Below, in pieces: positions 31,301-43,060 of a stretch of DNA of 64,000 bases. The notes under the pieces were generated by a model, which was given only the letters and a program-made list of their open reading frames with translations, did not search any database and was not told the DNA's origin. The stretch is from Priapulus caudatus (lineage: Eukaryota; Priapulida; Priapulimorpha; Priapulimorphida; Priapulidae). The position numbers and the translations under genes were made by a program. Within the stretch, counting starts at the first letter, position 1, and each line of letters begins with the position of its first letter. Location of the stretch: NCBI RefSeq assembly GCF_000485595.1, contig NW_014577068.1, positions 390,936 to 454,935 on the forward strand, in the 5' to 3' direction.

Positions 31301-34300
31301 GTGACAGCTTCTGTTCTGCTGTCTTTTCTACAGGATCTATGTGGGAAGCAAGTGGACAAGTATATAGAGTTTGACCCAGTAATAATTTTCCTTGATGCCG
31401 TGCTGCAAAAAAAAGAGCCCTATAGACATGTTATTTTTAACACGGAATTTAAGGTAAATTTGTATAGGTGTATGGTGTTGTGAATTTTCCAACTGTAAAG
31501 ATATGTATGTATATCTATGACTGTATATCGAGCTATGCTTTATAATGAATTGCACACTCTTCACATTCACCTCAAGCATAATTTGTATTTATAACATAAT
31601 ATCAGGAGTGTATAATAATAGACATATTTCTATTATTATACAATCCTGATAATTTTGTCATGATAATTATATAGTTTTTTGCTTCATACCTGTTTAAAAT
31701 GAAAGAAACAGGTAGTTAAAAACTTGCATATCAGTAGTAGTTGTGGCCAGGTTATAGGTTTAGAAGTTGTTATCTATGAGCTCCGATGTCAGTCTGTTGG
31801 TTATAACTCCTGATCCAATGTCGTCATGTGTTATAGGCCTACTTAATTATCTTGCATGGGCTTAATTGCTATATAGGCACACTGGAGGTTGGTTATCTTC
31901 TTCATCATCTGTGATGCTTATGTGATGTGGACTCAAGAAAAGTCCCTCTCTGAGGCAAAGACATCCAATTATGAGCCTTTGTTTTATGCTATTGAAGGAA
32001 GATTCTACAACATGTGCATGAAAGCTAGTATTGGTATGCATTAATAGACTCATTGTAGTTACAGTTGGATCTTATGTACATATACTATTGTAATAAACAC
32101 TATATGTATCACTCTGTTATGAGTATAAAAATAAAAGCCACTTTTCCCAGCAGGTCCATCGCTAGTGGTGCATGGTGTGTAGGGGATGGGTTGTCACCAA
32201 GAGAAATATAGTTGCTTTAAATGGTGAATGGCAGTAACCTTCTCAGAACACACCGCACGTGGCTTTGGTGGCCATGCCTAGATGGTGATTTCGATAATAT
32301 TTAGAAAAAAAGATCTACATTTAATTTAATGTGTTAGTAATGTATCAGTCATAATCACAACATCATACATATATACGTGGTTTATAAAGCTTATGTAATT
32401 TCATGGAATGCTGAGTAATGTGAGCCTGAGTTCAGTGTTCGAATTTCATACACGTGCATTGATATCAAGTTGTGTGGTTGCCGTTATGTCTTTGCATGTT
32501 ACCTAGAAGATTTTGCAATGACTACAGTATTGGAATGTTTTGTCTGCCTTACCTTGATAGTACGTATTCGTTGTATTGTAACAGATTTGCTTAAAACTTA
32601 AGTAACTTTCAGAAAATTCTTTTTCTTTTAGAAATTTTGGTGTTCTTCTCGACAGTCATCATTTGCAGTGAGCTCAGATTTCAGCTGCGTGGACCGGCTG
32701 GGAGTAGACCCAGACCTAGGTAACATGTCATCTATATTTACCTCCATGTGATCTGGCGATATAATATTTGCAATTATTAATGTACCGGTAATGTATAGTA
32801 TTCCCTGTTGTGCTATTTTTTATTCTTAAACCCCCTTATAAATTTGATAGTGCATATATATACATTCCAGCATATCTTTACAAGTTCTGTTTTCACCTTG
32901 TTTACCATAGTATACGATCAGTGCTGGATGGAATAATCATATCAAGTTTTGGCAAGTTCCTAGCCATTCCAGCAATCATCTGGGGCCAGAGTAGCAATGT
33001 TGTCTACCTCACACTTACTGAGCTCTTGATATTCACGTCTAATGTGCAGGCATTTACAGGTGAGGCCATTAGTAGGGGTAAGGGGGTTCACAGTTCACAG
33101 CTGCAAAATAAACTGCTTTTCACATTTCACCAGTCAAAATAATGCTTATTTCACAGGATCACAGGAGTAATTCCAGCTTTTACAGCAAAATTCAGACTCA
33201 TAAGATAAGGTCGATAGAAGTATACAAGTGTTCTAAATATCAACAACATTCTAAATATCAAAAATATGCTTGCCGCCAGTAGTGCATGCTTATACATGTG
33301 TGTGCTGGTGTGTGCGTGCGGTCGTGGCGAGCGAGCGGTGTGTGCCGTGTGATGCGTGCGTAATATATAGTTTCCATATGTTCTTCTATCAGCTAGGGGG
33401 TTCCGGGTGCATGCCCCCCCCCCCGGGAATTTTAAAAAAATTAGGCTAATTTGGTGCATTCTGGTGAATTTTGAGGCCTGTGACCGGTTTCTGGAAAACG
33501 TGCAAACGGTCTAAATCGCGGCCTGACATGCCATATAGATTCACGAGGAAAGAGTCCTCTTATCAAGTTCACAGACTACAATAAAAGCTAATCACGCTTC
33601 ACGCAAGGTGGTCCATTCACAGTTCACAGACAAAATAAATTGCAATTCACAGTTCACAGGTATAAAACGGCCGATCACGTTTCACGAAAATACCCTTACC
33701 CACCCTTTAGTAGTATCAAAGGTAGATGTGTTATTATCTACTCTTGGTAGTATTCCAGCTCACGCATATATGCGTGGACGTGCACGCGCGCACGCACGCA
33801 CGCACGCACACACGTGCGAAAATAGAAAATTAAATTGTCAACATAAATAATACAATGTGCCAACAATTTTGTATTTGCTTGTATTATTGTTATATATTGT
33901 ATTATATATATATATTAGGGCTGTAACGATACACCGAAATCGAATCGGATCGCGATTCTCTTCCTCGATCATCCCCGATATTTTCCCCGTATTTTCGCGT
34001 TCCACTTCGATACCAAAATTTTTTCTCTAATAGAGTGGCGGCACTACGCCATTATACTGTGGAGTTTTTACTCCCATATGTTACTAGCGGCTGTGCATGT
34101 ATATGATACTCTCTAGACTCTCTATGCTATTCACCATTTGGATATTTCATTGGCCAATCTCTAATAAATTATTTATCTGACATAATAATGAATAATATAA
34201 GAACAATGATAACATATTCAAATCTTTGGGAAATCGATCGAAGGAATCGAATCGAGAAGCGCTAATTATCGAGAACCGGATCGAATCGAGAGGCTTGGTA

Positions 34301-35264
34301 TCTGTTACAGCGCCCTAATATATATATATGCAGGAGTAGATAAATAGGAAGAGTTGACTTCAAAAACAAGGAAAATTCGTATTTACTAGCCTTATTAATA
34401 CTACATTTCTACGGCGTACACTCATCACTGAGCCTCAAATGCGTACACAGTACATTCGCCTAGCATCTGCGAAACGTTTCTCGTATACACAAGCAATTCA
34501 GAGAATACAGACTAAAAACGTACACACGCATTATTCTTCCTTTTGGCCATCAATCCTGCAGGCCGATTTGCCCGCCTATATTCAAAACAAAAGGCAGCTA
34601 CTAACGCACTGTGGTATGCTGCGCGTGCGAGGGCGTGTGCTTCGCAGGCGAGATTGCGTGGGGACGTGTCGTGCGGTGCGGGGCCATAGCTCGTACTCGG
34701 TTGTCGATTTGCCGGTTATGATAGCTGTATTGCTCCTCGTCCAAGGTTATCTCGCCGAGTGTTGCGTCGATGTCCAATCTTCCCAGTGAGCCACACCGCC
34801 TTGCCGCATGAGCACAGTGCGTCCGTAGGTAGTCTGCTTTGTGTTTGCACAGTTTGGGGGAGATATGTTCAGCATTGATGGCCAAAGACATGGATAATCC
34901 GTGTGTCGTACTTTTAGTTCTGTAATCTCCGGATTTGCTGCGATGTATACGATGGAAACGATTTGGCAGGCCATGCGTGAGGCCAATGTTACTCGTGCTA
35001 CCCGATTTGCAGCTCAAGTATTGCGATGATGTTACGCCCATTAGTATAATCGTTAGGTATTATAAGGCTAGTAAATTACGAATTTCCCTTGTTTATTGAA
35101 GTCACACTCCTTCCCTATTATCTACTCCTGATATATATATATATTTTAATATTTTAATCTGTGATTTTACTGTAGTGACATGGGAAGCAAGAAAAGCAGT
35201 CAGCATAGCCATAATAGGATGTGGCTTTTTAATGAGATACTGCCTTCATCCATTGTGGAGCTAA
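28244..35264 (+). CDS. ARV1: ARV1 ER lipid/sterol homeostasis protein (complete, 6 exons)
   Basis: Exons: 28244-28366, 31334-31453, 31877-32033, 32632-32719, 32911-33059, 35176-35264; all GT-AG and phase-consistent, 726 nt, 241 residues (human 271). ARV1 is an ER membrane protein affecting sterol, sphingolipid and GPI handling. The Arv1 homology domain is clear: zinc-ribbon cysteines C17-x2-C20 and C41-x2-C44, then KQVDKYIEFDPVIIFLDAVL and YRHVIFNT, nearly identical to human [20 protein letters not shown] and YRHILFNT. Hydrophobic segments follow in exons 3 (LVIFFIICDAY), 4 (EILVFFSTVIICSEL), 5 (GKFLAIPAIIW) and 6 (AVSIAIIGCGFLM). The start has A at -3 and G at +4, with an in-frame TAA four codons upstream. 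Introns 1 and 5 are swollen by transposon remnants. Confidence 0.96.
28411..29359. mobile_element. DNA element with CCCGGCAGCCGGG ends, in ARV1 intron 1
   Basis: Inverted ends tggctatatgcccggcagcc (28411) and ggctgccgggcatatagcca (ending 29359), each followed inward by cttc(a/g)atttcctaaatgccc. TTAGGG units lie just inside the right end. It is interrupted by a second element (28490-29238). The solo copy at 26440 shows the uninterrupted junction. Confidence 0.85.
28490..29238. mobile_element. Nested element with AGCTCACC/GGTGAGCT ends
   Basis: About 749 bp bounded by agctcaccttg and ggtgagct. Sub-terminal text includes catcgtccgtcg and a CGTC(CGTC)n run. No reading frame of note. It sits inside the element at 28411-29359. 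Confidence 0.75.
29416..29803. mobile_element. Fold-back element with repeated 'cccatttcgcctac' arms
   Basis: Left arm: several degenerate copies of cccatttcg(c/t)ctac(t/a)c up to about 29530. Right arm: inverse copies (gtag(g/a)cgaaatggga) from about 29685. A unique AT-rich loop lies between. Non-coding. Confidence 0.85.
29804..30871 (+). other. ARV1 intron 1, remaining part
   Basis: AT-rich, with a G-run near 30675. No exon recognised. Confidence 0.55.
30872..31133. mobile_element. MITE-like element with CCCTAA core, in ARV1 intron 1
   Basis: Inverted sub-terminal blocks share atgtccccc, tactgccggaacgtaccctg and cactga ends. The interior has (CCCTAA)n with one variant unit (about 30998-31037). 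A fragment of the same family lies near 26742 in HAT1 intron 1. Confidence 0.75.
31334..31453 (+). CDS. ARV1: ARV1 exon 2
   Basis: Acceptor tctacag, donor taag|gtaaat, phase 0 both ends. DLCGKQVDKYIEFDPVII completes the second CxxC and carries the strongest family signature. Confidence 0.97.
31603..31648. mobile_element. 46-bp palindromic stub, CAGGAGT family
   Basis: caggagtgtataataataga... closes with its inverse tattattatacaatcctg. Lies in ARV1 intron 2. Confidence 0.65.
31877..32033 (+). CDS. ARV1: ARV1 exon 3
   Basis: Acceptor tatatag, donor attg|gtatgc, phase 0 in, 1 out. HWRLVIFFIICDAYVMW aligns with human IHGKLCIFCLLCEAYLRW, and FYNMCMKASI with FYRMFAIAAL. Confidence 0.95.
32632..32719 (+). 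CDS. ARV1: ARV1 exon 4
   Basis: Acceptor ttttag, donor ctag|gtaaca, phase 1 in, 2 out. A membrane segment (ILVFFSTVIICSEL) then a basic loop (RGPAGSRPRP). Confidence 0.92.
32911..33059 (+). CDS. ARV1: ARV1 exon 5
   Basis: Acceptor accatag, donor acag|gtgagg, phase 2 in, 1 out. ISSFGKFLAIPAIIWGQ and LLIFTSNVQAF match human LSSYGKLLLIPAVIWEH and VFVLTSNFQAI. Confidence 0.96.
33075..33705. repeat. TTCACAGTTCACAG-bearing repeat in ARV1 intron 5
   Basis: ggttcacagttcacag near 33088 and attcacagttcacag at about 33611 and 33644, with gtaggggtaaggg at the left and an inverse-like tacccttacccacc at the right. It includes a C-run near 33415. Boundaries are approximate. Confidence 0.5.
33916..34317. 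mobile_element. hAT-like MITE in ARV1 intron 5
   Basis: Ends tagggctgtaacgata and tgttacagcgcccta, with CGATTCGATT-rich sub-terminal sequence. Flanked by atatatat on both sides (33908-33915 and 34318-34325), the 8-bp duplication size expected for hAT, although the duplicated sequence is low-complexity. Confidence 0.8.
34331..35130. mobile_element. 800-bp CAGGAGT-ended element in ARV1 intron 5
   Basis: Left end caggagtagataaatagg... and right inverse ...cctattatctactcctg, about 33 bp of imperfect inverted repeat including gacttcaa. Internal GC-rich part (34610-35040) has broken reading frames on both strands; possibly a decayed coding region. Confidence 0.75.
35176..35264 (+). CDS. ARV1: ARV1 exon 6 (last)
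   Basis: Acceptor actgtag, phase 1 in, stop TAA at 35262-35264. Short final membrane segment AVSIAIIGCGFLMRYCLH. The tail is shorter than human. Confidence 0.85.
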
Positions 35265-35369
35265 ACATCAACAGATCAAGACATCTCTATGAGCAATTAT
35301 GTGATACGAGTAATGAATGTTTATAAAAAAATTACTTCATTGTGCTGCAGTATGTAGTTCAAATTTGGG

Positions 35370-35375
35370 AATAAA
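35370..35375 (+). terminator. ARV1 polyadenylation signal AATAAA
   Basis: First canonical hexamer after the ARV1 stop (105 nt downstream). Confidence 0.6.
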
Positions 35376-35939
35376 ATTACAGAACTACTAAAATACTATA
35401 TGTAAATAAATAACTATAGCATTCTGGTATAATAATGTTCATTTTAGTTTCGTATATAAAGTAGCCCATTTTAATTGCCTGTTTGATCATGTTAAATGTG
35501 CATTAGGAATGTGATGACATGACAACAGTTCTTCTATTCATTCTTATTTTATGAATAAATGGCTGCAAAATAGATAGTGTTGGCATAAAATTGGTTGTGT
35601 GGAACATTTGCGATGGTAAATCTATATCATACAGAAAACAAAAAGTAAATCACTACACCATACTTTTACATAATGGGATGTTATATCAGTGCGTAGCAGA
35701 GTTTAGGAAAGTTTGGAATATAGGCTAGCGGTGGAGGGTGCTTTTGGGTCGAGTACCCCTCCGCCCCATCGTAGAACAAAACACAACCTATTTTTTCTTC
35801 AATGGGGATGTCTGGGGAGTTAGAAAGTCATGGTTGTGAATCCGAGATCATTGCACATCACATTAATAGGAAAATTGGTTACACAGAAAATTGGTCATAA
35901 AAAAGTGTTCACACGAAGTTTACTACTGCAAAGTGGGAA

Positions 35940-36870
35940 AAGATAGCTGGAGCAGGAAGGGAGGAGGAGCAGAGGAAGGCGAACAGAAAGGGAAGAGCAG
36001 GAAGAGAGGATAAGAGAGAGAGAGAGAGGGGGAGAACAGGATAAATTGAGTTGGAGAAGAGCAAGAGAAATGGATAGAAAGAGGAGAGAGGGGAAGTATG
36101 ATCATTGGAACGGGATGTGGAGTGGTAAATGAGAATGGGAGAATGCGGAGCAGTGGGAGGTGGCACAGGAGAACAGAGCAGGAAGAGGTGGAGGGTAGAA
36201 AGTCGAGGTGAGGAGAATATGAAGGAGGAAGCAGAGGAGAGGAGAAGGTGAAGGAGGAAGCAGAGGAGAGGAGAGGCTGGAGGAGGAGGTAGATGAGAAG
36301 AGAAGGTGTGGTAGGAGGTAGATGAGGGAAGAATGTGAAGAAGGTGGTCGAGGAGGGGAGAAGGTGTAGGAGAAGAGGAGAGGAGAGAAGAGGAGAAGGT
36401 GAGGAGAAGAGAAGAGAGGAGAGGAGAGAGGAGGAGGAAGGAAGGAGAGAGGAGGGGAGAAGGTGTAGGAGAAGGTTGATGAGGAGGTAGTCTCAGGTAG
36501 AGGAGGGGAGAAGGTTGAGCAGGAGGTAAAGAAGGGGAGAAGGAGGAGGTAAAGGAGGGGAGAAGGAGGAGGTAAAGGAGGGGAGAAGGAGGAGGTAAAG
36601 GAGGGGAGGATGAGGAGGTAAAGGAGGGGAGAAGGAGGAGGTAAATGAGGGGAGATAGAGGAGGTAAAGGAGGGGAGAAGGAGAAAAAGGAGGTGAGAAG
36701 GAGGTGAAAAGGAGGGGAGGAGGAGGTAGATGAGGGGAAAAGGTCGAGGAGGTAGAGAAGGGTTGAAACGTTGGAGGTAGAGAACGTTGAGGAGGAGGAG
36801 GTAGAGGAAGGGAGAAAATAGAGGAGGAGGGGAGAAGGTGCAGGAGGGACGAGAGAGGTGACACATACGA
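35940..36870 (+). repeat. Polypurine tract of about 930 bp
   Basis: Almost pure A/G on the plus strand, built of degenerate aggaggtaaaggaggggaga units (clearest 36535-36680). The long Ser/Pro/Leu frames on the minus strand are by-products. Confidence 0.95.
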
Positions 36871-36894
36871 TGAGGTAAACGATGATGGTAGAAG

Positions 36895-37320
36895 GTAGGC
36901 CTCTCCTGTACCTCCTCCTTCTCTACCTCCTTTCGCCTCCTGTATCCCCTCCTCGTTTATCTCCTTCATCCTCCTCCACCTCATCTTTCCTTTTCCGCTC
37001 TTCTCCCCTCTTACCCTCCTTAACCAGCTCCCTCATTCTCCACCTCTCCCACCCTCTCCTCTTCTACTTCCTACTCTACTGTCAACATCTTCTCCACCCC
37101 ATCCATTCTTCTCCTCTGTCACTTTCTTCGTTCTTCACCTTTCTCCCTCTTCCCGTGCCCTCCTTCCCTATACCCTTCTCTTGCTCATATCCTTCTCTTG
37201 CTTTAATTCCTCCACCTCAATTTACTGCATTCTCGTTAACGTTTCTCTCTCTCTCTCTCATGCTTCTTTCCTCCTCGACCTCCTGTTCGACTTTCGTGTG
37301 CCTAATTTTCCATGTTATCA
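36895..37320 (+). repeat. Polypyrimidine tract facing the polypurine tract
   Basis: C/T-rich with cctcctcc/tacctcct units, i.e. the inverse of the adjacent tract, separated by about 25 bp near 36870-36895. Confidence 0.9.
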
Positions 37321-37894
37321 ATTTGCTTGTGACGCTTTATTGTCATAGAGCGCAATAGGGAACTCCGTCATTTCTACGTGTAGCACACTACTACACTGTA
37401 GCACTAAGCACACTGACACTGTAGCAGTTTTTCACTAGGGTAGTAGGCCCCTACAGGCTAACCGGCTTTGCAGCTATGATGCACCTGCGTAGAATGTCTT
37501 GTGCTTTGTGTAGCGTGTATGTAATATATAGCATATATAAAATGTATATTAGCGGATAGGAAATCTGCAACCTAATATTGCTCATTTTAAATATACCTAC
37601 CCCTAACGGCTCCCTTCACTCAGATGATCCTCTTAATATAGATCAAATATCAGCTCCCTATATTCGATGTTTGTATCCATAACCACCACACTAACTCCCT
37701 CTCCGCTGGGGTTATAACGTCTTCTTCGGTCTTCGCAATTAATCTTTTTCGCTTGTCATCTTTTTTCAATAAATTCTGCTTGTCCTCCACGCGTTTCTTA
37801 TATGCTCTACATTTTCTCTGTTTACGTGACAAAATTACAGAATGATTTCTTCCATTCATAACTGTGCTTGTTTACTTCTTTTGGCCGAAATTCT
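37321..37894. other. Spacer, no feature supported
   Basis: AT-rich intergenic DNA with a few short gtagcac/actgtagcac echoes near 37380-37430. Confidence 0.5.
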
Positions 37895-39417
37895 ATTTTG
37901 GCCGCATCTTTAATTATATAATAAAACTAAATGTGAGGAGTGGAAAAACAGAGGGTTTTCTTGAACGCATTGCTTGCGTAATGCGTAACGTGTAGCGCGG
38001 GGTAATATATTGAGGTGAATATATGTGTCATATTGCGACCGACTGTAGCTTGTACTTCTGAACGTTCGCCATGGCCGATCACCATAATACGTATGGCAAT
38101 CTCCGCCCCTAAATCCCTGAGCCGGGTCAAATGACGTCGCTAAACCTCGGCTGGGGCGTGTAACTACTAACTAGGTCACATATACACGTAATGATAGCGC
38201 TTTCGGACCTATACTTGTGACTCGTGAATACAATCGTGTTTTTCTAAAGCTTTGTCTTATTAAAAATTGTGACTATACGTACGTTATTCCTAATTGATAT
38301 TATGTATCCTCATATATACTGTGTAGGATATGCATAGAGAGGGGCGGGACATATACACGTACGTTCATGCTATGAGTCGCAAGTGTTTGTTTACTAATTC
38401 AAACGACATGAGAAATTAGGAAACACACACACGCGCGCACGCACGCACTCACGCACTCGCGCTTACACACAGTACACCTTGCACACACATAGCAAAATTG
38501 CCAATACTTGCGGGTCCCTGCCTACAATACAACGCCGGAGATTAGTAAAAATTCAATTAAGTAGGCCTAACAGCAAAATTATATAATTGGCTAGACTATA
38601 GTGTATCTAATTAATTTTAGGCAACAGAGCAATTGCAAGAGCAGGAACTCTCGGAACTCATTTTTGTAAATGTGATTTTGTAAAGGCGCGGCTGCGTGAT
38701 CGACAAAATGTACGCCGTGGCCTTGGTCATGTTGTGCTTGGCTGGTTCTATATATAGGATCCGTAAAAAGACGTCAACACATCATTCTGCCTGAAGGCTA
38801 AAGTACCACATATGTAATCAGCGTCACATACTATAATTTTATACACACGCACGTGCGCAGCAGCACGTACTCACCTACGTACACACGACGTAGGCCTATA
38901 CGCACTCGATCATTACACTATGTGCGTCAGTGCGTAAGCCGCACATGCATGTATGTGTACTTTATAATATAAAGATGTTATGTTGACGGACGCAGGTATA
39001 TGGACACTATATATGGGCCGTACAGTTTGTCAGTAACTATCTTAATTAATACACGCCCAAGGCTTGGTCGGTCATGCAGACTCCTTTGAAAAATAAATGG
39101 GCAATAATGGAAGTACCATTCAATAATAGCTCTGTTGACTAAAATAGAGAAATAGTCTGGCCAATTATCTATTTTCGTTATTACACCCAATTTAAGTTTC
39201 TAATGCTGCGCAAGCCTATACAATTTTTGCAAAATATGTTTCGCAATGTTGCGCAATTTTGCGATTTTGCAGCGCACTGCGCAATAATAATATCGACCGG
39301 CATGCAGTGGCTTCCGTGGGGATTTATGTGGAGCAGTTGTACATACACGCGCGCGCGTGCGCACGCACGCACTAGCTGGCAGCGTGCCAATATACCGGGT
39401 AACGGCATTGGTCGCCT

Positions 39418-39559
39418 GGCTGCGAATTTTTTTCCCTACACGTCATATCCATTGGGCTATTTGGGTTTGGGGAAACACTATCTATGGTGTGGTCAAATCA
39501 AAGCAGCCAATCAGAGGAGCCCAATGGATATAACGTGTAGGAAAAAAAAATTCGCAGCC
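39418..39559. mobile_element. 142-bp MITE inside the left arm
   Basis: Inverted ends ggctgcgaattttttt / aaaaaaattcgcagcc, with cctacacg / cgtgtagg just inside. The mirror copy is at about 43876-44025 in the right arm. Confidence 0.85.
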
Positions 39560-39918
39560 GGGCTAGCTGTACAAATATGTCCGAGCCACTTTTAAATTTA
39601 TAATTACGCCTATATATATAACTTCAATATTGTAGTGATAATTTTTGCAAGTTAACAATAATCCGTAAAAGTTATATATATACATATATATATAGGCCCT
39701 ATGTCACCGACAGGCGACACAAATATATCCTATACTATAGTAATCCACTGATTATTTTGTTCGATCAAATGAAACAATACGGTATACCAACCATAGTGAA
39801 GCAAAAAGGTTGTAACATATGGTTTGATAGCCTTTTAATAAATTACATAAATGTATACAATATTACAAGTATAATTAAAAAATATATCAACCAAAGTGGA
39901 ACTATATATATATATATA

Positions 39919-39928
39919 NNNNNNNNNN
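39919..39928. other. Assembly gap (10 N)
   Basis: Ten N at the inner end of the left arm, after a TA run. Confidence 0.99.
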
Positions 39929-40062
39929 CTAATTATCAAGTTTCGTCCGTTTAAGCACCCGCCGCACACGTGAGTTTTAAAATGATCATGCGTCATTTAT
40001 ACTTGAGTAAATAACTCACGTGTGCGCCGGGTGCTTAAACGGACGAAACTTGATAATTAGCC
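39929..40062. mobile_element. 134-bp hairpin element next to the gap
   Basis: Arms ctaattatcaagtttcgtcc and its inverse ending tgataattag; arms about 50 bp with a short AT loop. Confidence 0.85.
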
Positions 40063-40182
40063 TAGATCTACTCTTATTGTATATATTATTATACTTATAT
40101 CAGAGCTACGATAATAATGTAATAAATATCAAGAGCTAATAAATACTAAGTATTTATTAGCTGCTTGAAATACTGTATATAT

Positions 40183-40261
40183 CAGGGGTTAATAAAACAA
40201 TATATTATTTAATGTTAATGATAAATATTACTTTTATCAATTTGATCTTTATTACCCCCTG
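40183..40261. mobile_element. 79-bp palindromic MITE, CAGGGG...CCCCTG
   Basis: caggggttaataaaa at one end and the near-inverse tttattaccccctg at the other, flanked by tatat/atata. Resembles the CAGGAGT stubs. Confidence 0.65.
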
Positions 40262-42972
40262 ATATACATTACTATAATATAGTACCTATATATTATATAT
40301 CCAATTCACCCAATCCAATTACCCATCCACTCCATTTCACCCAACCACCGATCGTCGTCCGTACGTCCGTCCGTCCACCATCCCAACTCCATCCATCTAT
40401 CTATCTATCATATTTTTTCGTTTCTCATTTTCTCGGCTACCCATCTCTCTTCTCCCTCGACCTGTGGGGCCATGGATGGCAGCGGCGCCGAGGATTGACA
40501 CTTTGTGTCTTCATCCAGCCATACGCCGCACCAGTCTTTTTATATTCTTCTATAGCAATGGCGGAACCCATTGACCACCAATCGACGATCTCAGGCAACT
40601 TTAGGGACATTCGCTGTACTAAGTATAGAATCAGTTTCCGTACGATAAATTTATCCCAAATACGAAAAATAAGCGCTGTTAGCGCAACTGTCGCTACGTC
40701 TCTCTGTTACATTTTTCGCATCTCCGTAAATCAGCCTTCTTCCGTTGAATGAGAACCATGAATGTGGGGCGTCACCGACGTGACAGTATTACATGTACCG
40801 CCTGTTTTTCGCCAGCCTGTTATTTTCGTTAAATATTGAATGCCCCGGTCGATATTGCATTTCGCATTGAAGTGGAAAAATTTTTTGGATTTTTTCACTC
40901 GCATGTCGAAAGTGAACGAGTGCGTCATCATTGAACAGTTTTGGAGTTTTTCTTCAATATTAAATAATTTCCGAAAATCCCTAACTGCCGCTTACTCGAA
41001 TATGTTTTTAGCAGATGAACCAGTTAGCTGTCGTGATGGGTGTGACAGGTTCTTTTGCCAGCGCGCCTTATGGGCTTGGCTTAATTATTCCCCCGTACAC
41101 CGGCGGGGGTGGCGTCCTTACTGCGGCTGACTACGGGTTGGAGACGACGCGAAATGGGCCCAGAGCGCGCCAAGGTTTGCCATAAAGGTCGCGTATAAGC
41201 CGTGGTGGAAGACGCCAGACTCGTGGATTGTGGGTCGCCATGCGTCGGCCTAATGATCGCCGAGTACACGAGCGTTTGTTTTGATGTGCATGTTCAAAAC
41301 AAACGCCCACAGGTTCGGCGAATCTGACTGGAACGCGGTGAGAGACGCGGTGGGGTCGCCAAGGTTGTGAGACAAGCGCCGTAACATCTCCATAAACGTA
41401 GTTACAACGACGCAAGTAACACGCGTGGCAAGTACCGCTGCGGAAAATGAAGTAACATTTTGCAACGGCGCACTATCATGGATTCTGTCTCATCCGATCT
41501 GCCGAACTGTTTCATGCCGATTCTGTCTCGGCCACGCGGGCCTCGGCCTATGGTAGCTTGTTTCTCTTCGGCATTCGTGTTTCTACTCAGCAACGGCCAA
41601 ACTTACACGTTAAATTTTTCGAAAATCGTACCAGACTTATATAGTCGCCGTGAGAAGTGGTTTAGAAACGCCGTGACGGTCCGCCGTGCAGTCGCGATAC
41701 ACGGTAGGAAGACGCGTGGTAAGACCCCATAGAGCGTGGGTGATGGGAGCGCCCGCAGGGAACGCCGGTGATCGCGTTAGCAAGCCCCATAGATCTCAAT
41801 GAAACGCATAAGCCGCGAGAAGAGGTCGTGGCAGAGCGGCCCGTGAGAGAACGCGCGTATGATCGCAACGGGTCGCGCGTAAGAGCGCGGTTTTTTTGGC
41901 AAGTTTGAATTTGTTCGGACTTTTTTGGCGTTGTGTTCGCGTTTGCGCGGACGACCTTGTACATTGTTCCTGAGTTCGCCGTACCCGCGTCGGGATTTGG
42001 TCGCCGTCCGCGTGTGGAGGGGGTATTCAGCGGGGCCTACGAAATAGATATTCGAGGCAGGCACTCGCCAACACGCGTGTCTATTCCCGTCCGTTTACAT
42101 CATAGCCTTTGTTGACGTACGGTCGTTCGGGAGTTCTGCGATGATAACCTGAGTAATTTCGCCAGATTTCTTAAGGCATGCATTGGAACATTTTTTTAGC
42201 CAACTTTAAGTCGGTATCAGTATGTCACGCGTATGTCACCGTAAGTACGTCCCGTATATGCTTCCATACGATCTCACCTAGTTTTGCACACAGGCGGTCG
42301 ATCACTTGTGAAAAATTAGTTAGTGTGAATAATTATTGTATTGAGACGCTCCAAGTGCCTGTGCTTTCTAACAGGTCTTTGTACTTCAATGCACGTCGCC
42401 GTCATTAAGCAAGCCACAAAATCAACACAATTCATCTACTTGTATTGTTGAGCCTGAGTTGCGTGATTTGATTAGGGGGGCGTGCAAGTAAACAGAGGGA
42501 GAATATTTCTTTTGGCTGACTGTTCCGAAAAAAACACAATTTCCACTTTGTCAATTCATGGCGATCATTTTCAAATTGAGGGAGCACTCTGCATGCATGC
42601 TAATGGACCCCCAACACGCCATTTGACTGACTTATATAGCCAAGAAATTCAAAGGTTGGTATATTGCTCTCTATTTAGCCGCCGATAGTATATTATTTAA
42701 ATAGAAAGTCTTATTGTTATCTTCTAAACACTCCGGACATCCGCTGCAACCGCTGTGGAAGACGTGCGCCGGGCCTCGAATGGCGCACGTCTCCACTGTG
42801 GACAGCGCTTCTACTTGGAAACATCCAGGTCTGGCGTGCGCACATTATCCCGCGACGGAACTGGCGCTCCTCATCCACGGGCAGACCGCTCAGGATCACC
42901 AGCAAAGCCGTGTGCACGCAATTAATCTTTGTAATCTGTCTTCTCTGGATTTTTCTTCTATCGTTCTATAGT

Positions 42973-43060
42973 TCACAGTCGCTCTCTCTCTCTCTCCTCT
43001 TCTCTCTCTCTCTCTCGCTCTCTCTCTCTCTCTTCTTTCTGCTCTCTCTCTTCTCCTCTC
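42973..43060 (+). repeat. CT microsatellite
   Basis: Interrupted (CT)n within the central part of the large inverted structure. Confidence 0.9.

Noticed and set aside
34601-35041. 146-codon minus-strand frame inside the 800-bp element
   Set aside because: Frames on both strands are of similar length and no transposase motif is visible; described as part of the element instead.
36102-36984. Ser/Pro/Leu-rich frames of more than 160 codons on the minus strand
   Set aside because: They are produced by the polypurine tract; no start context, splice sites or family similarity.
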